A stretch of 64,000 nt of DNA from Sporichthya polymorpha DSM 43042 (GCF_000384115.1 NZ_KB913029.1:5431057-5495056); one strand, 5' to 3'. Positions 8,903 to 20,221 are shown, numbered from the stretch's first letter. Notes: a model not told the origin generated them from the sequence alone. Made by a program: numbers and translations.

Positions 8903-11900
8903 GTGCGCCGACGATGCCGGCCCTGCCGGCCGAGGACTTCACCCGCCTGACGCGGACCTACTACCGCCACGTGATGGCGTCCGAGATCAGCGAGCGGTCA
9001 CAGGCCGACCTCGACGGTGCCGTCCGCGCCCACCTCACCCTCGCGGCGAACCGGCCCCAGGGCACGGTCAAGGTGCGCGTCTACACCCCGACGCCCCAGA
9101 CCGACGGCTGGTCCGCGGCCGGGCGCACGGTCGTCGAGATCGTCACCGACGACATGCCGTTTCTCGTCGACTCGGTGACCGCCGCCCTCACCCAGGCCGA
9201 CCGCGACATCGACCTCGTCGTTCACCCCCAGGTCGTCGTCCGCCGCGACGTCGCCGGCGCGCTGCGCGGCATCGAGGACTCCCCGGGCCACGACTCGACC
9301 GCGCCACTCCCCGAGGACGGCTGCCCCGAGTCGTGGATGCACCTGGAGATCGACCAGGTGCCGCCCGCGGAGATGGCCCGCATCGAGGCGGAGCTGCGCC
9401 GCGTGCTGCGCGACGTCCGCGACGCCGTCGAGGACTGGCAGAAGATGGGCGAGGCCGCCCTGCGCGCCGCCGACGACCTCGTCGGCGAGGAGGGCATGCC
9501 GGGCCGCGACACCGACCCGGAGGTCGCCGAGGCCTGGGAGCTGATGCGCTGGCTCGCCGACAACCACTTCACCTTCCTCGGCTACCGCGAGTACGAGCTC
9601 GTCACCGAGGACGGGTCGGACGGCCCCGAGGACGTGCTGCGCGGCGTGCCCGGCACCGGTCTCGGGATCCTGCGCTCGGACGTCCTGCGCTCGAGCTCCT
9701 TCGACGCCCTGCCGCCCGAGACCCGTGCCCGCGCGCGTGACTCGCGGCCGCTGATCATCACCAAGTCGACGACCCGCTCGTCCGTGCACCGACCCGGCTA
9801 CCTCGACTACATCGGTGTGAAGAAGATCGTCGACGGCGAGGTCGTCGGCGAGCGCCGCTTCCTCGGGCTGTTCAGCCGCGCCGCGTACACCGAGAACGTC
9901 GCGCGCATCCCGGTGCTGCGCCGCAAGGTCGACGAGCTCTACGAGCTGACCGGCTTTCTCCCCAACAGCTACTCCGGCCGCGACCTGCTCGAGGCGATCG
10001 AGACCTACCCCCGCGACGAGCTGTTCCAGACCCCGACGCCACAGCTGTACAAGGTGCTGCTGGCGGTGCTGCACCTCAAGGAACGCAAGCAGCTGCGGCT
10101 GTTCCTGCGCTCCGACGAGTTCGGCCGGTTCATCTCCGCGTTGGTCTACCTGCCGCGCGACCGCTACAACACCGAGAACCGCCTGAAGATCCAGGAGATC
10201 CTGCTCCGCGAGCTCGACGGCGTGAGTTTGGAGTACACCTCGCGCGTGACGGAATCGGTCCTCGCGCGGCTGCACTTCGTCGTCCGCGTCGATCCGACGC
10301 TGCCCAAGGACGAGCGCAAGCCGATCGACGCGGCGCGCGTCGAGGCCCTGCTCGTCGACGCGACGCGCACCTGGCGCGAGGCGCTGCACCTCGCGCTCGA
10401 GGAGCGCTACGACGAGACCAAGGCCGGACTGCTGACGGCCCGTTACGGCGACGCGTTCCCCGCCGGTTACCGCGAGTCGAACTCCCCCATGGCCGCGGTC
10501 GACGACCTGATCCGCATCGAGGCCCTCACCCCCGACGACGGCCTCAGCGTGCGGATGTACGAGCCCCGCGGGCTGCCGGAGGGGCACCGCCGGTTCTCGG
10601 TCTACCGGCGGGGCTCGGCCCTCTCGCTGTCGGACATGCTGCCGCTGCTGCAGCACCTCGGCGTCGAGGTGGTCGACGAGCAGCCGTACCGCATCGAGCT
10701 GCCCGACGGAGAGGCGTGGATCTACGACTTCGGGCTGCGGACCAACGCCCTCGCGAAGCCGACCGCGGGCGTCCGGGAACTGTTCGAGGACGCCTTCCTC
10801 GCCGCCCGCGACGGTCGGGCCGAGTCGGACAACTTGCAGCAGCTGGTGCTCACCGCAGGCCTGACTTGGCGTCAGGTTGCCGTGCTGCGCGCGTATGCGA
10901 AGTACCTGCGGCAGACCAACAGCACCTTCGGCTACGAGTACCTCGAGCAGGTCGTCACCGCGAACTGCGCGATCGCGCGCACGCTCGCCCTGCTCTTCGA
11001 GGCCCGCTTCGACCCGAAGCTCGGGGCGGCCGACGCCCCCGAGCGGATGGAGCTCTGCGGCGCCCTGACCACCGACGTCACCGACGCGCTCGACCACGTC
11101 GCGAGCCTCGACGCCGACCGCATCCTGCGCGCGTTCCTGGCGATGATCCAGGCGACCCTGCGCACCAACTACTGGGTCCCCCCGCGCGCCGACGAGGCCC
11201 GCCAGGCCCTTGCGTTCAAGCTCGACCCGCACCGCTGCCCGGACCTGCCGGCGCCGTTGCCGATGTTCGAGATCTGGGTTTACGCCCCGTTCGTCGAGGG
11301 GGTCCACCTGCGGTTCGGCCCGGTCGCGCGCGGCGGCCTGCGCTGGTCCGACCGGCGCGAGGACTTCCGCACCGAGATCCTCGGCCTGGTCAAGGCGCAG
11401 ATGGTGAAGAACACCGTCATCGTCCCCGTCGGCGCGAAGGGCGGGTTCGTCGTCAAGCGGCCGCCCGCGCCGTCCGGTTCGCCGGACACGGATCGCGACG
11501 CGTTCGCCGCCGAGGGCGTCGCCTGCTACCGCGCCTTCATCGGCGGGATGCTCGATGTCACCGACAACCTGGTGGGTGGTCAGATCGTCCCCGCCGCCGG
11601 GGTCGTCCGGCACGACGCCGACGACGCGTACCTCGTCGTGGCCGCGGACAAGGGCACCGCGAAGTTCTCCGACATCGCCAACGAGATCAGCGTCGCGCGG
11701 GGGTTCTGGCTCGGCGACGCGTTCGCCTCGGGCGGGTCGGTCGGCTACGACCACAAGGCGATGGGCATCACCGCCCGCGGAGCGTGGGAGTCGGTCAAGC
11801 GGCACTTCCGCGAGCGCGGGATCGACTGCCAGAACGAGGACTTCACCTGCGTCGGCATCGGTGACATGTCCGGCGACGTCTTCGGCAACGGGATGCTGCT

Positions 11901-13770
11901 CTCGCGGCACATCCGGCTCGTGGCCGCGTTCGACCACCGGCACATCTTTCTCGACCCGAACCCCGACGCCGCGACCTCCTACGCGGAGCGGGAGCGGCTC
12001 TTCGCGCTCCCCCGCTCCTCGTGGGCGGACTACGACGCGTCGCTGATCTCCGAGGGCGGCGGCGTCCACCCGCGGACGGCGAAGTCGATCCCGCTCACCC
12101 CGCAGGTGCGCGCACTGCTCGGGCTCGGCGACGAGGTCCCGGCGCTGGCGCCGAACGACCTGCTGCGCGCGATCCTGCTCGCCGAGGTCGACCTGCTCTG
12201 GAACGGCGGCATCGGCACCTACGTCAAGTCGTCGACCGAGACGCACGCCGAGGTCGGCGACAAGGCGAACGACGCGATCCGCGTCGACGGCGCCGACCTG
12301 CGCGCCCGCGCCGTCGGCGAGGGCGGCAACCTCGGCTTCACCCAGCGCGGACGCATCGAGTACGCCCTGCACGGCGTCGGCGGGGTCGGCGGCCGGATCA
12401 ACACGGACGCGATCGACAACTCCGCGGGGGTGGACACCTCCGACCACGAGGTGAACATCAAGATCCTGCTCGACAGCCTCGTCGCGGGCGGGAGCCTCCC
12501 CCGCGACGAGCGGAACTCACTGATGGCGTCGATGACCGACGAGGTCGCCGCGCTGGTCCTCCAGGACAACTATGCGCAGAACATCGCGCTGGCCAACGCG
12601 CTCGCCCAGGCCCCGCAACTGCTGCACGCCCACGCTCGGCTGATTCGCACGATGGAGGGCGCCGGCCTGCTCGACCGCGCGCTGGAGTTTCTCCCGACGG
12701 AGAAGGAGATCGCGGCCCGCGAGGCCGAGGGGCGCGGCCTCACCGCGCCCGAGCTCGCCGTCCTGCTCGCCTACACGAAGATCGTGCTGAACTCGGCGCT
12801 GCTGGGCTCCGACCTGCCGGAGTCGGCGGCCCTCGCGCCCGTCGCGGTCAACTACTTCCCGGTCCCGCTGCGGCAGCGCTTCGCCACCGAGATCGCGGCC
12901 CACCCGCTGCGCCGCGAGATCCTGACGACCGCCGTCGTGAACGACCTCGTCAACGACGCCGGCATCACGTTCCTCCAGCGGCTCAGCGAGGAAACGGCGG
13001 CGCCGGCCGTGGACATCGCGCGGGCCTACCTGGTCGCGCGCGACGCGTTCGACCTCGAGCCGTTCCGCGAGGACGTCGCCGCGCTCGACTGTCTGATCTC
13101 CGCCGACGTCCAGACCCGGATGCGGCTGCAGGCCCGTCGCCTGGCCGAGCGCGCGACGCGCTGGTTGCTGGCCAAGCGCCGTTCGCCGCTCGACATCGAC
13201 GCCGAGGTGGAGTTCTTCTCCGCGGGCGTCACCGAGGTCCTCGCGATGGTGCCGAAGGTGGTCCGCGGCACCGACGCCGATGCCCTCGCCGCGGAGCGGG
13301 ACTCCCTGGTCGCCGCCGGGGTGCCGCACGACCTCGCCGAGCGCTCGGCCGCGATGGACCTCGCGTTCGCGGCGCTCGACATCGTCGAGGTCTCGCGGAC
13401 GAGCGGGTTCTCCCGCACCGACGTCGCCGAGGTCTACTTCCTGCTCGCCGACGAGCTCGCGATCTCGAAGCTGCTCGCCGCGATCAACGCACTCCCCCGC
13501 GACGACCGGTGGAAGGCGACGGCCCGGGCGAGCGTCCGCGAGGACCTGTTCGCCGCACACGCGGCATTGACCGCGGACGTCCTCTCGACCGGCGGCGTCA
13601 CCGCGACCCCGCGCCAGCGCTACGGGGCCTGGCGGACCGAGGCCGGGGAGGTCGTCGACCGGGCGATGAAGGTCTTCTCCGAGATCACCGCGGCGGAGAC
13701 CCTGGACCTCGCGATGGCCTCGGTGGCCATGCGCTCGTTCCGGAGCCTGCTCGCCTCCCCGCGCGGCTGA
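8899..13770 (+). CDS. gdh: NAD-specific glutamate dehydrogenase, 180-kDa class
   Basis: A very large (1,623-residue) NAD-dependent enzyme converting glutamate to 2-oxoglutarate plus ammonia, mainly catabolic. The first 700 or so residues carry ACT-like and helical regulatory domains. The catalytic core begins near residue 800 with GGLRWSDRREDFRTE and PVGAKGGFVVK (catalytic Lys), followed by a Rossmann region containing GIGDMSGDVFGNGM and a long helical C-terminal domain. Length matches the mycobacterial and Streptomyces L180 class. The ATG at 8899 lies in the stop region of the dioxygenase gene. In mycobacteria this enzyme is inhibited by the FHA protein GarA; no such gene is here. Confidence 0.96.
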   Translation: MSAPTMPALPAEDFTRLTRTYYRHVMASEISERSQADLDGAVRAHLTLAANRPQGTVKVRVYTPTPQTDGWSAAGRTVVEIVTDDMPFLVDSVTAALTQADRDIDLVVHPQVVVRRDVAGALRGIEDSPGHDSTAPLPEDGCPESWMHLEIDQVPPAEMARIEAELRRVLRDVRDAVEDWQKMGEAALRAADDLVGEEGMPGRDTDPEVAEAWELMRWLADNHFTFLGYREYELVTEDGSDGPEDVLRGVPGTGLGILRSDVLRSSSFDALPPETRARARDSRPLIITKSTTRSSVHRPGYLDYIGVKKIVDGEVVGERRFLGLFSRAAYTENVARIPVLRRKVDELYELTGFLPNSYSGRDLLEAIETYPRDELFQTPTPQLYKVLLAVLHLKERKQLRLFLRSDEFGRFISALVYLPRDRYNTENRLKIQEILLRELDGVSLEYTSRVTESVLARLHFVVRVDPTLPKDERKPIDAARVEALLVDATRTWREALHLALEERYDETKAGLLTARYGDAFPAGYRESNSPMAAVDDLIRIEALTPDDGLSVRMYEPRGLPEGHRRFSVYRRGSALSLSDMLPLLQHLGVEVVDEQPYRIELPDGEAWIYDFGLRTNALAKPTAGVRELFEDAFLAARDGRAESDNLQQLVLTAGLTWRQVAVLRAYAKYLRQTNSTFGYEYLEQVVTANCAIARTLALLFEARFDPKLGAADAPERMELCGALTTDVTDALDHVASLDADRILRAFLAMIQATLRTNYWVPPRADEARQALAFKLDPHRCPDLPAPLPMFEIWVYAPFVEGVHLRFGPVARGGLRWSDRREDFRTEILGLVKAQMVKNTVIVPVGAKGGFVVKRPPAPSGSPDTDRDAFAAEGVACYRAFIGGMLDVTDNLVGGQIVPAAGVVRHDADDAYLVVAADKGTAKFSDIANEISVARGFWLGDAFASGGSVGYDHKAMGITARGAWESVKRHFRERGIDCQNEDFTCVGIGDMSGDVFGNGMLLSRHIRLVAAFDHRHIFLDPNPDAATSYAERERLFALPRSSWADYDASLISEGGGVHPRTAKSIPLTPQVRALLGLGDEVPALAPNDLLRAILLAEVDLLWNGGIGTYVKSSTETHAEVGDKANDAIRVDGADLRARAVGEGGNLGFTQRGRIEYALHGVGGVGGRINTDAIDNSAGVDTSDHEVNIKILLDSLVAGGSLPRDERNSLMASMTDEVAALVLQDNYAQNIALANALAQAPQLLHAHARLIRTMEGAGLLDRALEFLPTEKEIAAREAEGRGLTAPELAVLLAYTKIVLNSALLGSDLPESAALAPVAVNYFPVPLRQRFATEIAAHPLRREILTTAVVNDLVNDAGITFLQRLSEETAAPAVDIARAYLVARDAFDLEPFREDVAALDCLISADVQTRMRLQARRLAERATRWLLAKRRSPLDIDAEVEFFSAGVTEVLAMVPKVVRGTDADALAAERDSLVAAGVPHDLAERSAAMDLAFAALDIVEVSRTSGFSRTDVAEVYFLLADELAISKLLAAINALPRDDRWKATARASVREDLFAAHAALTADVLSTGGVTATPRQRYGAWRTEAGEVVDRAMKVFSEITAAETLDLAMASVAMRSFRSLLASPRG

Positions 13771-13838
13771 CTACCGCTCGGTAACTCCGGGATGCGAGGA
13801 TTCGGGCGATTCGTCCCGATGCTTGCGAGGAGCCCGCC

Positions 13839-14306
13839 GTGGCCGAGAAGAACCGCGTGTCCGTGTCCACCGAGATTCACGCCCCGGCCGAGAAGGTCTA
13901 CGCGATGGTCTCCGACCTCCCCCGCATGGGTGAGTGGTCGACCGAGAACCGCGGCGGCAAGTGGAAGGGCGGCGCCACCGAGGCCGCGCCCGGCGTGAAG
14001 TTCAAGGGCAAGAACGCCGTCGGGTGGCGCAAGTGGTCGACCGACGTCACCGTCCTCGAGGCCACCTCGCCGAAGGTCTTCTCCTTCCGCGTCAGCGCCG
14101 GTCCGATCGTCCTCTGCGACTGGATCTACGACTTCGAGCCCACCCCGACCGGCTGCAAGGTCACCGAGACCTGGGTCGACCGCCGCATGCCCGGCATGGG
14201 CACCGTGGGTCGCGTCGTCAGCGGCGTCAAGGACCGCTCGGTGACGAACAAGATCGCGATGGAGGAGACCCTCGCCAAGGTGAAGGCCGCCGCCGAGCAG
14301 GGCTGA
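13839..14306 (+). CDS. SRPBCC (polyketide cyclase-like) lipid-binding-fold protein
   Basis: A 155-residue single-domain protein of the START/SRPBCC superfamily. It has the common actinobacterial pattern VSVSTEIHAPAEKVYAMVSDLPRMGEWS, then VTVLEATSPKVFSF and a C-terminal long helix. Such proteins bind hydrophobic ligands in a helix-grip cavity, and most are uncharacterised. The GTG at 13839 has a good GAGGAG site six bases upstream. It ends just before a very stable hairpin (14322-14363), so it is probably monocistronic. No ligand can be deduced. Confidence 0.85.
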   Translation: MAEKNRVSVSTEIHAPAEKVYAMVSDLPRMGEWSTENRGGKWKGGATEAAPGVKFKGKNAVGWRKWSTDVTVLEATSPKVFSFRVSAGPIVLCDWIYDFEPTPTGCKVTETWVDRRMPGMGTVGRVVSGVKDRSVTNKIAMEETLAKVKAAAEQG

Positions 14307-14308
14307 CT

Positions 14309-14363
14309 CCCAACTTCTCCTGCGCGCCGCGCCCATCCACCCCGCGGGATGGGCGCGGCGCGC
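14309..14363 (+). terminator. Strong hairpin with CCCAACTTCTCCTG box, left of rtcB
   Basis: A perfect 17-bp stem (14322-14338 with 14347-14363, 8-base loop) follows the SRPBCC gene. It is preceded at 14309-14322 by CCCAACTTCTCCTG, a 14-mer that recurs inverted at 15672-15685 beyond rtcB. It probably terminates the SRPBCC transcript. Confidence 0.75.
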
Positions 14364-14421
14364 CGCAGTAGTGCTCGAAATCCGGTGTCGTGAACCGAAA
14401 GCCCACGGGCACACTCTCGGC

Positions 14422-15603
14422 ATGACCAGCACCGTGATCCCGGGCAACCGCGTCCCGATCCGCATGTGGGCCGACCCGACGTCCGTCGAGGACTCGGCGA
14501 TGGCGCAGCTGCGGAACGTCGCGAACCTGCCGTGGATCCACGGGGTCGCGGTGATGCCCGACGTCCACTACGGCAAGGGCGCGACGGTCGGGTCGGTCAT
14601 CGCGATGCGGGACGCGGTGTCCCCCGCGGCCGTCGGCGTCGACATCGGCTGCGGGATGACCGCGGTGCGGACGTCCTTGACCGCCTCCGACCTGCCCGAC
14701 GACCTCGCCCGGCTGCGGCGCCGGATCGAGGACGCAGTTCCGGTCGGTTTTCACGCCCACAAGTCTCCGGTCCCGGCCGCGCGCGTCCACGGCATCGGGG
14801 GCTGGGACGCGTTCTGGTCCGGGTTCGGGGACCTGATCGGCTCCGTGCAGCAGCTGCGCGAGCGGGCCCTGCACCAGATGGGATCGCTCGGCGGCGGCAA
14901 CCACTTCATCGAGGTGTGCACCGACGGCGAGGATCGGGTCTGGCTGATGCTGCACTCGGGGTCGCGGAACATCGGCAAGGAGCTGGCGGAGCGCCACATC
15001 GAGAAGGCGCGCCGCATGCCGCACAACGCCGACCTTCCGGACCGGGACCTCGCGGTGTTCCTCGCGGGCACCCCCGAGATGGACGCGTACCGCCGGGACC
15101 TGTTCTGGGCGCAGGAGTACGCGAGGCGCAACCGCGCGACGATGCTCGCCCTGCTGCAGGGCGTGGTCCGTGAGGCCGTGCCGAAGGTGACGTTCGACGA
15201 CGCCATCTCGTGCCACCACAACTACGTGGCCGAGGAGACCTACGACGGCGTCGACGTCCTCGTCACGCGCAAGGGCGCGATCCGTGCGGGGGCCGGCGAC
15301 CTCGGCCTGATCCCCGGCTCGATGGGCGTCGGCTCGTACGTCGTCCGCGGCCTCGGCAACCCCGACGCCTTTCACTCCGCCTCCCACGGGGCGGGCCGGA
15401 GGATGTCGCGGACCAAGGCGCGGAAGACCTTCACCGCCGCCGACCTCGCCGCCCAGACCGCGGGCATCGAGTGCCGCAAGGACGCCGGGGTCGTCGACGA
15501 GATCCCCGGCGCCTACAAGGACCTCGACGACGTCATGTCCCGCCAGACCGACCTCGTCGAGGTCGTCGCGAAACTGACCCCGCTGGTCTGCGTCAAGGGC
15601 TGA
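14422..15603 (+). CDS. rtcB: RNA-splicing ligase RtcB
   Basis: A GTP- and Mn-dependent ligase joining RNA ends with 2',3'-cyclic phosphate (or 3'-phosphate) to 5'-OH, used in RNA repair. The 393 residues have all hallmarks: DVHYGKGATVGSVI, GVDIGCGMTAVRT (metal Cys), LGSLGGGNHF, HSGSRNIG, CHHNY and the guanylylated histidine in SHGAGR. The ATG at 14422 is used; an upstream ATG at 14371 would add residues from the terminator region. No archease or RtcA gene is adjacent. The gene stands alone between two hairpins sharing an inverted 14-mer, so it looks like an independent unit. Confidence 0.95.
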   Translation: MTSTVIPGNRVPIRMWADPTSVEDSAMAQLRNVANLPWIHGVAVMPDVHYGKGATVGSVIAMRDAVSPAAVGVDIGCGMTAVRTSLTASDLPDDLARLRRRIEDAVPVGFHAHKSPVPAARVHGIGGWDAFWSGFGDLIGSVQQLRERALHQMGSLGGGNHFIEVCTDGEDRVWLMLHSGSRNIGKELAERHIEKARRMPHNADLPDRDLAVFLAGTPEMDAYRRDLFWAQEYARRNRATMLALLQGVVREAVPKVTFDDAISCHHNYVAEETYDGVDVLVTRKGAIRAGAGDLGLIPGSMGVGSYVVRGLGNPDAFHSASHGAGRRMSRTKARKTFTAADLAAQTAGIECRKDAGVVDEIPGAYKDLDDVMSRQTDLVEVVAKLTPLVCVKG

Positions 15604-15633
15604 ACCCCTGCGCTCGGGCCATCTTCTTCGGCG

Positions 15634-15685
15634 TGGCGCGCCTATTCACCCGGCCGGATAGGCGCGCCAGGCAGGAGAAGTTGGG
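15634..15685. terminator. Bidirectional terminator between rtcB and pruA
   Basis: TGGCGCGCCTAT (15634-15645) pairs perfectly with ATAGGCGCGCCA (15658-15669). On the minus strand it is led by CCCAACTTCTCCTG (15672-15685), the same box as at 14309. It serves the convergent rtcB and pruA genes. Confidence 0.8.
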
Positions 15686-15689
15686 CGCG

Positions 15690-17315
<1,626 letters not shown>

Positions 17316-17426
17316 CTGATCATCGTGACACGCCACATATGCCGAACACCCTGCATCGTCCGCCCCGGGGAGCAAGAATTCCGAGCGGCCGCCCGAAAGG
17401 GTGAGGTTCGTCCGGGGGTGGGGTTC

Positions 17427-18863
17427 ATGCAGGCGGCGCGACGCGATCGGGTTCGGCAGGCGCGCGCGGTGCGACGGGCCCGGACCGCGGCCGTGGCCTC
17501 ACTGCTCCCGGGCGTCGGGCACCTGATCGTCGGCCGCCGCCGCGCCGGGATGACACTGCTGCTGGCGACGATCGCCCTGGTCGTCGGCCTGGGCGCGACC
17601 CTGCTGACGCTGGACGCGTCCGCCACCGAGCGCCTCGCGGTGAGGACCGACGTCCTGCTCGCGATCGCCGCCGGCCTGGTCCTCGCCGGCGTGCTCTGGT
17701 GCGCCGCGATCCTCTCCGCCTACCGGGCCGCGCGCCCGCCGCGGATGTCCGGCTCCCAGGCGGCCGTCACTCGCGGGCTCGTCGGCCTGACCTGCCTCGC
17801 GGTGATGACGCCGCTGACCTACGGCGCGTCGACGGTCTACGCGGCCCGCGACGTCCTGTCCGAGAAGTTTCGCTCGGACCTGCTCCAGGCCGCGGGCGAC
17901 CCTGCCGTGGCGGGCGTCGACCTGAGCACTCCGACCCCGACGCCCACGCCGGTGCCCTTCGCCGACCGCGACCGGGTCTCGGTGCTCCTGCTCGGCGGCG
18001 ACGGGGAGGACGACCGCCGGGGCGTCCGCACCGACGCGCTGATCCTCGCGACCGTCGACACCCGCACGGGCCGGACGTCGCTGATCAGCCTGCCGCGCAA
18101 CCTGCAGAACATCCCGCTGCGGCCCGGCACCCCGCTGGCGAACGCCTACCCGAACGGGTTCCCGGAATTCTGGTTCAGCCTCTACACGGTCGCCGCGGAC
18201 AACCCGGCGCTGATGCCGCACGTGCGCCCGGAGAACGCCGGCGCCGCCGCGATCACCGACGCCGCCGCGTACCTGACCGGCATCGACATCGACTACTACG
18301 CGCTCACCGACATGGCCGGCTTCCGGAAGATCGTGAACTCACTCGGCGGCGTGACGATGAACGTCCGCTCCGGGGACGGTCTTCCGATCCCGATCGGCGG
18401 CTCGCACGCCGGCGACGGAACGGTGACGGCGCGCCCGCACGGGGAGATCGCCCTCGGCCCGCAAAAACTCGACGGGTACTCCGCGCTCTGGTACGCCCGC
18501 TCCCGGTTCGCCAGCGGCGACGAGGAGCGCCAGGCCCGGCAGCGGTGCCTGCTCACCGCGATCGCGCGACAGGCGGACCCGGGCTCACTCCTGACCTCGA
18601 TCCGCGAGTTCACCAGCGCAGCGAAGCAGATCCTGCTCACGAACATCCCGGCCGAGGTGCTGCCGGACTTCGCGGAACTGGCCCGCCAGTACCGGCGGAC
18701 CGCGCAGATCGACCGGGTCACGATCCTCGACGTCGTCTCGTCCAGCGTGAACCCGGACGTCGAGGCGATCCGTGCGCGCGCGGCGGCCGCAGTCGCCGGC
18801 AGCCTCACCCCCGAGGCCACCAGCGACTACGGCGTGCTGCGTCCGATCTGTCCGAACCTGTAG
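17427..18863 (+). CDS. LytR-CpsA-Psr (LCP) family wall-polymer ligase
   Basis: A 478-residue membrane protein. LCP enzymes transfer polyprenyl-linked glycopolymers (teichoic-type, arabinogalactan or capsule) to peptidoglycan. The N-terminus is unusual: three or more hydrophobic segments (about 25-55, 65-85, 100-125), the first preceded by SLLPGVGHLIVGRRRAG, a motif typical of membrane TM2-like proteins. A Pro-Thr linker precedes the LCP domain (about 185-390) with LLLGGDGEDDRRGVRTDALIL (Asp/Arg catalytic signature), SLPRNL and LDGYSALWYARSR. It runs divergently from pruA, about 110 bases away. The ATG at 17427 is preferred; a GTG at 17418 has the GGGGGTGGGG stretch upstream. Confidence 0.9.
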   Translation: MQAARRDRVRQARAVRRARTAAVASLLPGVGHLIVGRRRAGMTLLLATIALVVGLGATLLTLDASATERLAVRTDVLLAIAAGLVLAGVLWCAAILSAYRAARPPRMSGSQAAVTRGLVGLTCLAVMTPLTYGASTVYAARDVLSEKFRSDLLQAAGDPAVAGVDLSTPTPTPTPVPFADRDRVSVLLLGGDGEDDRRGVRTDALILATVDTRTGRTSLISLPRNLQNIPLRPGTPLANAYPNGFPEFWFSLYTVAADNPALMPHVRPENAGAAAITDAAAYLTGIDIDYYALTDMAGFRKIVNSLGGVTMNVRSGDGLPIPIGGSHAGDGTVTARPHGEIALGPQKLDGYSALWYARSRFASGDEERQARQRCLLTAIARQADPGSLLTSIREFTSAAKQILLTNIPAEVLPDFAELARQYRRTAQIDRVTILDVVSSSVNPDVEAIRARAAAAVAGSLTPEATSDYGVLRPICPNL

Positions 18864-18886
18864 CTGAACCGGCAGTCCGGCTCAGC
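18863..18886. terminator. Hairpin between convergent LCP and secreted-protein genes
   Basis: GCTGA plus CCGG pair with CCGG plus TCAGC around a CAGT loop. It overlaps both stop-codon regions of the convergent genes, which are only 18 bases apart. Confidence 0.5.
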
Positions 18887-19343
18887 GGGCGGCGGTGCGG
18901 GTGAAGGTCACCCAGTTCGCGCTGCCCTTGTGCACGAAACCGGCCGTCGACATGGTCTTGCGCGGCTTCACCGAGAAGCTGGAGCGGCTGACGCTGCTCA
19001 TGCTCTGGTCGCCCTTGCCCGAGATCCCGCCGGCCATCCAGCCGGTGGTCACGTAGCCCTTGGGCGCGGTGTGGCGGACCTGGTACTTGCCGTTCGGCAG
19101 GCCCTTGCCCTTGGTGAGCACCTTGCAGCCCGCGATGCGGAAGGTCTTGACGACCTTGCCCTTGCGGACCAGCTGAATCTTCGAGCTCGGACCGTCGGCC
19201 CGGCCCGCGCAGATGGCCAGCGTCCCGTAGGCCTGCTCGCTGGTCGAGACCGCCGCCCCGATCTCGCCGGCGTGCGCGGCGCTCGGAAGGGCGATGGCGG
19301 TGGCCGTGGCGAGCAGCACCGCGGCACGGGTCATCTTCGGCAT
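18882..19343 (-). CDS. Small secreted protein of unknown function
   Basis: A 153-residue exported protein. The ATG at 19343 has a strong GGGGGAA site. The signal peptide MPKMTRAAVLLATATAIALP ends near AHA. The basic mature part has two cysteines (LAICAGR and AGCKVL), probably disulfide-linked, and repeated Lys/Gly/Ser strands (VRKGKVVKTFRIAG, KYQVRHTAPKGYV). No family is recognised; the pattern looks like a small beta-rich domain. It is probably monocistronic. Confidence 0.7.
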   Translation of the reverse strand: MPKMTRAAVLLATATAIALPSAAHAGEIGAAVSTSEQAYGTLAICAGRADGPSSKIQLVRKGKVVKTFRIAGCKVLTKGKGLPNGKYQVRHTAPKGYVTTGWMAGGISGKGDQSMSSVSRSSFSVKPRKTMSTAGFVHKGSANWVTFTRTAAR

Positions 19344-19553
19344 GGTTCCCCCTGAGTTAGTTCCTGCCCCCCGCAGTACTGGTGCCTTGGACCGCCGAAT
19401 GCCCGTCGCCGATCCCGATCAAACCATCGCTTGACGAAGCCTTGCCCGTGCGGCTGTAACCCCGGTCGGATCGCCCGATGTGCCCGATTCACAACGACTC
19501 TGACTATCAGTCAGGTCATATCCGTCGAGACCTGTCCGGCAAGTCCCACCGGG

Positions 19554-20054
19554 TCAGGACACGGCGTCGATCAACGTCGGGATCTCTTGCGTGGCGTACC
19601 AGTGCAAGTCGTGGTCTTCGGCACCGTCCACGACAAAAGCCGCATCCGCGTCGCCCGCGTCGGCGGCCGGGACGGCGGCGACGGCCGCGCGGACGTCGTT
19701 CTCGGCCTCCGGCTCGTCGACGTGGACCGACGCGACCTTGCCCATCGACACCTCGACGGTCAGGCGCACGGCCGCCGGGTGGACGTCGGACGCCAACTGA
19801 ACGGACTCGTCCGGGACGTCGGCCGCGACGACGACCCGGCGCGGCGGCGCGGCGGGGTCGGCGGCGAGCCGACGCAGGCACTCACGCGCAGCGTCGACGG
19901 TCGCGGCGTACTCCAGCTCCTCGGCGTCGCCCGAGGCGTACCACTCCCGCAGGGCCGGGGTGACGGCGAACGCGAGCAGCGGCGGCGGGCCGAAGCCGCC
20001 GGCCGCCGCGGCGGCCGCCAGCGCCGGGAAGGTGGTCGGCAGATACACCCGCAC
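19554..20054 (-). CDS. DUF6912 family protein
   Basis: A 166-residue conserved actinobacterial protein. The GTG at 20054 (VRVYLPTTFPALA) follows a clear AGGAGG site; longer upstream extensions are not coding. It contains LLAFAVTPALREWYASGDAEELEYAA, the family signature as I know it, and a very acidic C-terminal half. Function unknown. It is transcribed divergently from the Rv3235-like gene, with 167 bases between them holding both promoters. In other actinobacteria the same families lie close to secA. Confidence 0.75.
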   Translation of the reverse strand: MRVYLPTTFPALAAAAAAGGFGPPPLLAFAVTPALREWYASGDAEELEYAATVDAARECLRRLAADPAAPPRRVVVAADVPDESVQLASDVHPAAVRLTVEVSMGKVASVHVDEPEAENDVRAAVAAVPAADAGDADAAFVVDGAEDHDLHWYATQEIPTLIDAVS

Positions 20055-20221
20055 CGGCCCTGACCTCCTGCGATCGGTTGTCCACAAGGCTCGGGACGAA
20101 CCTTGACTCGCGAGTAACTTAGCGCGTAGAACTTGCCCACCCGCACCCACATGATCACGAACAGGACGCCGCTCGGTCCCCACCGCCATGGGAGCCGGCC
20201 GCGCCGTCCGGGGGAGTTCGT

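Noticed and set aside
8998-12447. Long open frame of over 1,100 codons antisense to the glutamate dehydrogenase gene
   Set aside because: Composition-driven: in GC-rich DNA the opposite strand stays open. The translation has no domain, and the plus strand shows clear GDH motifs.
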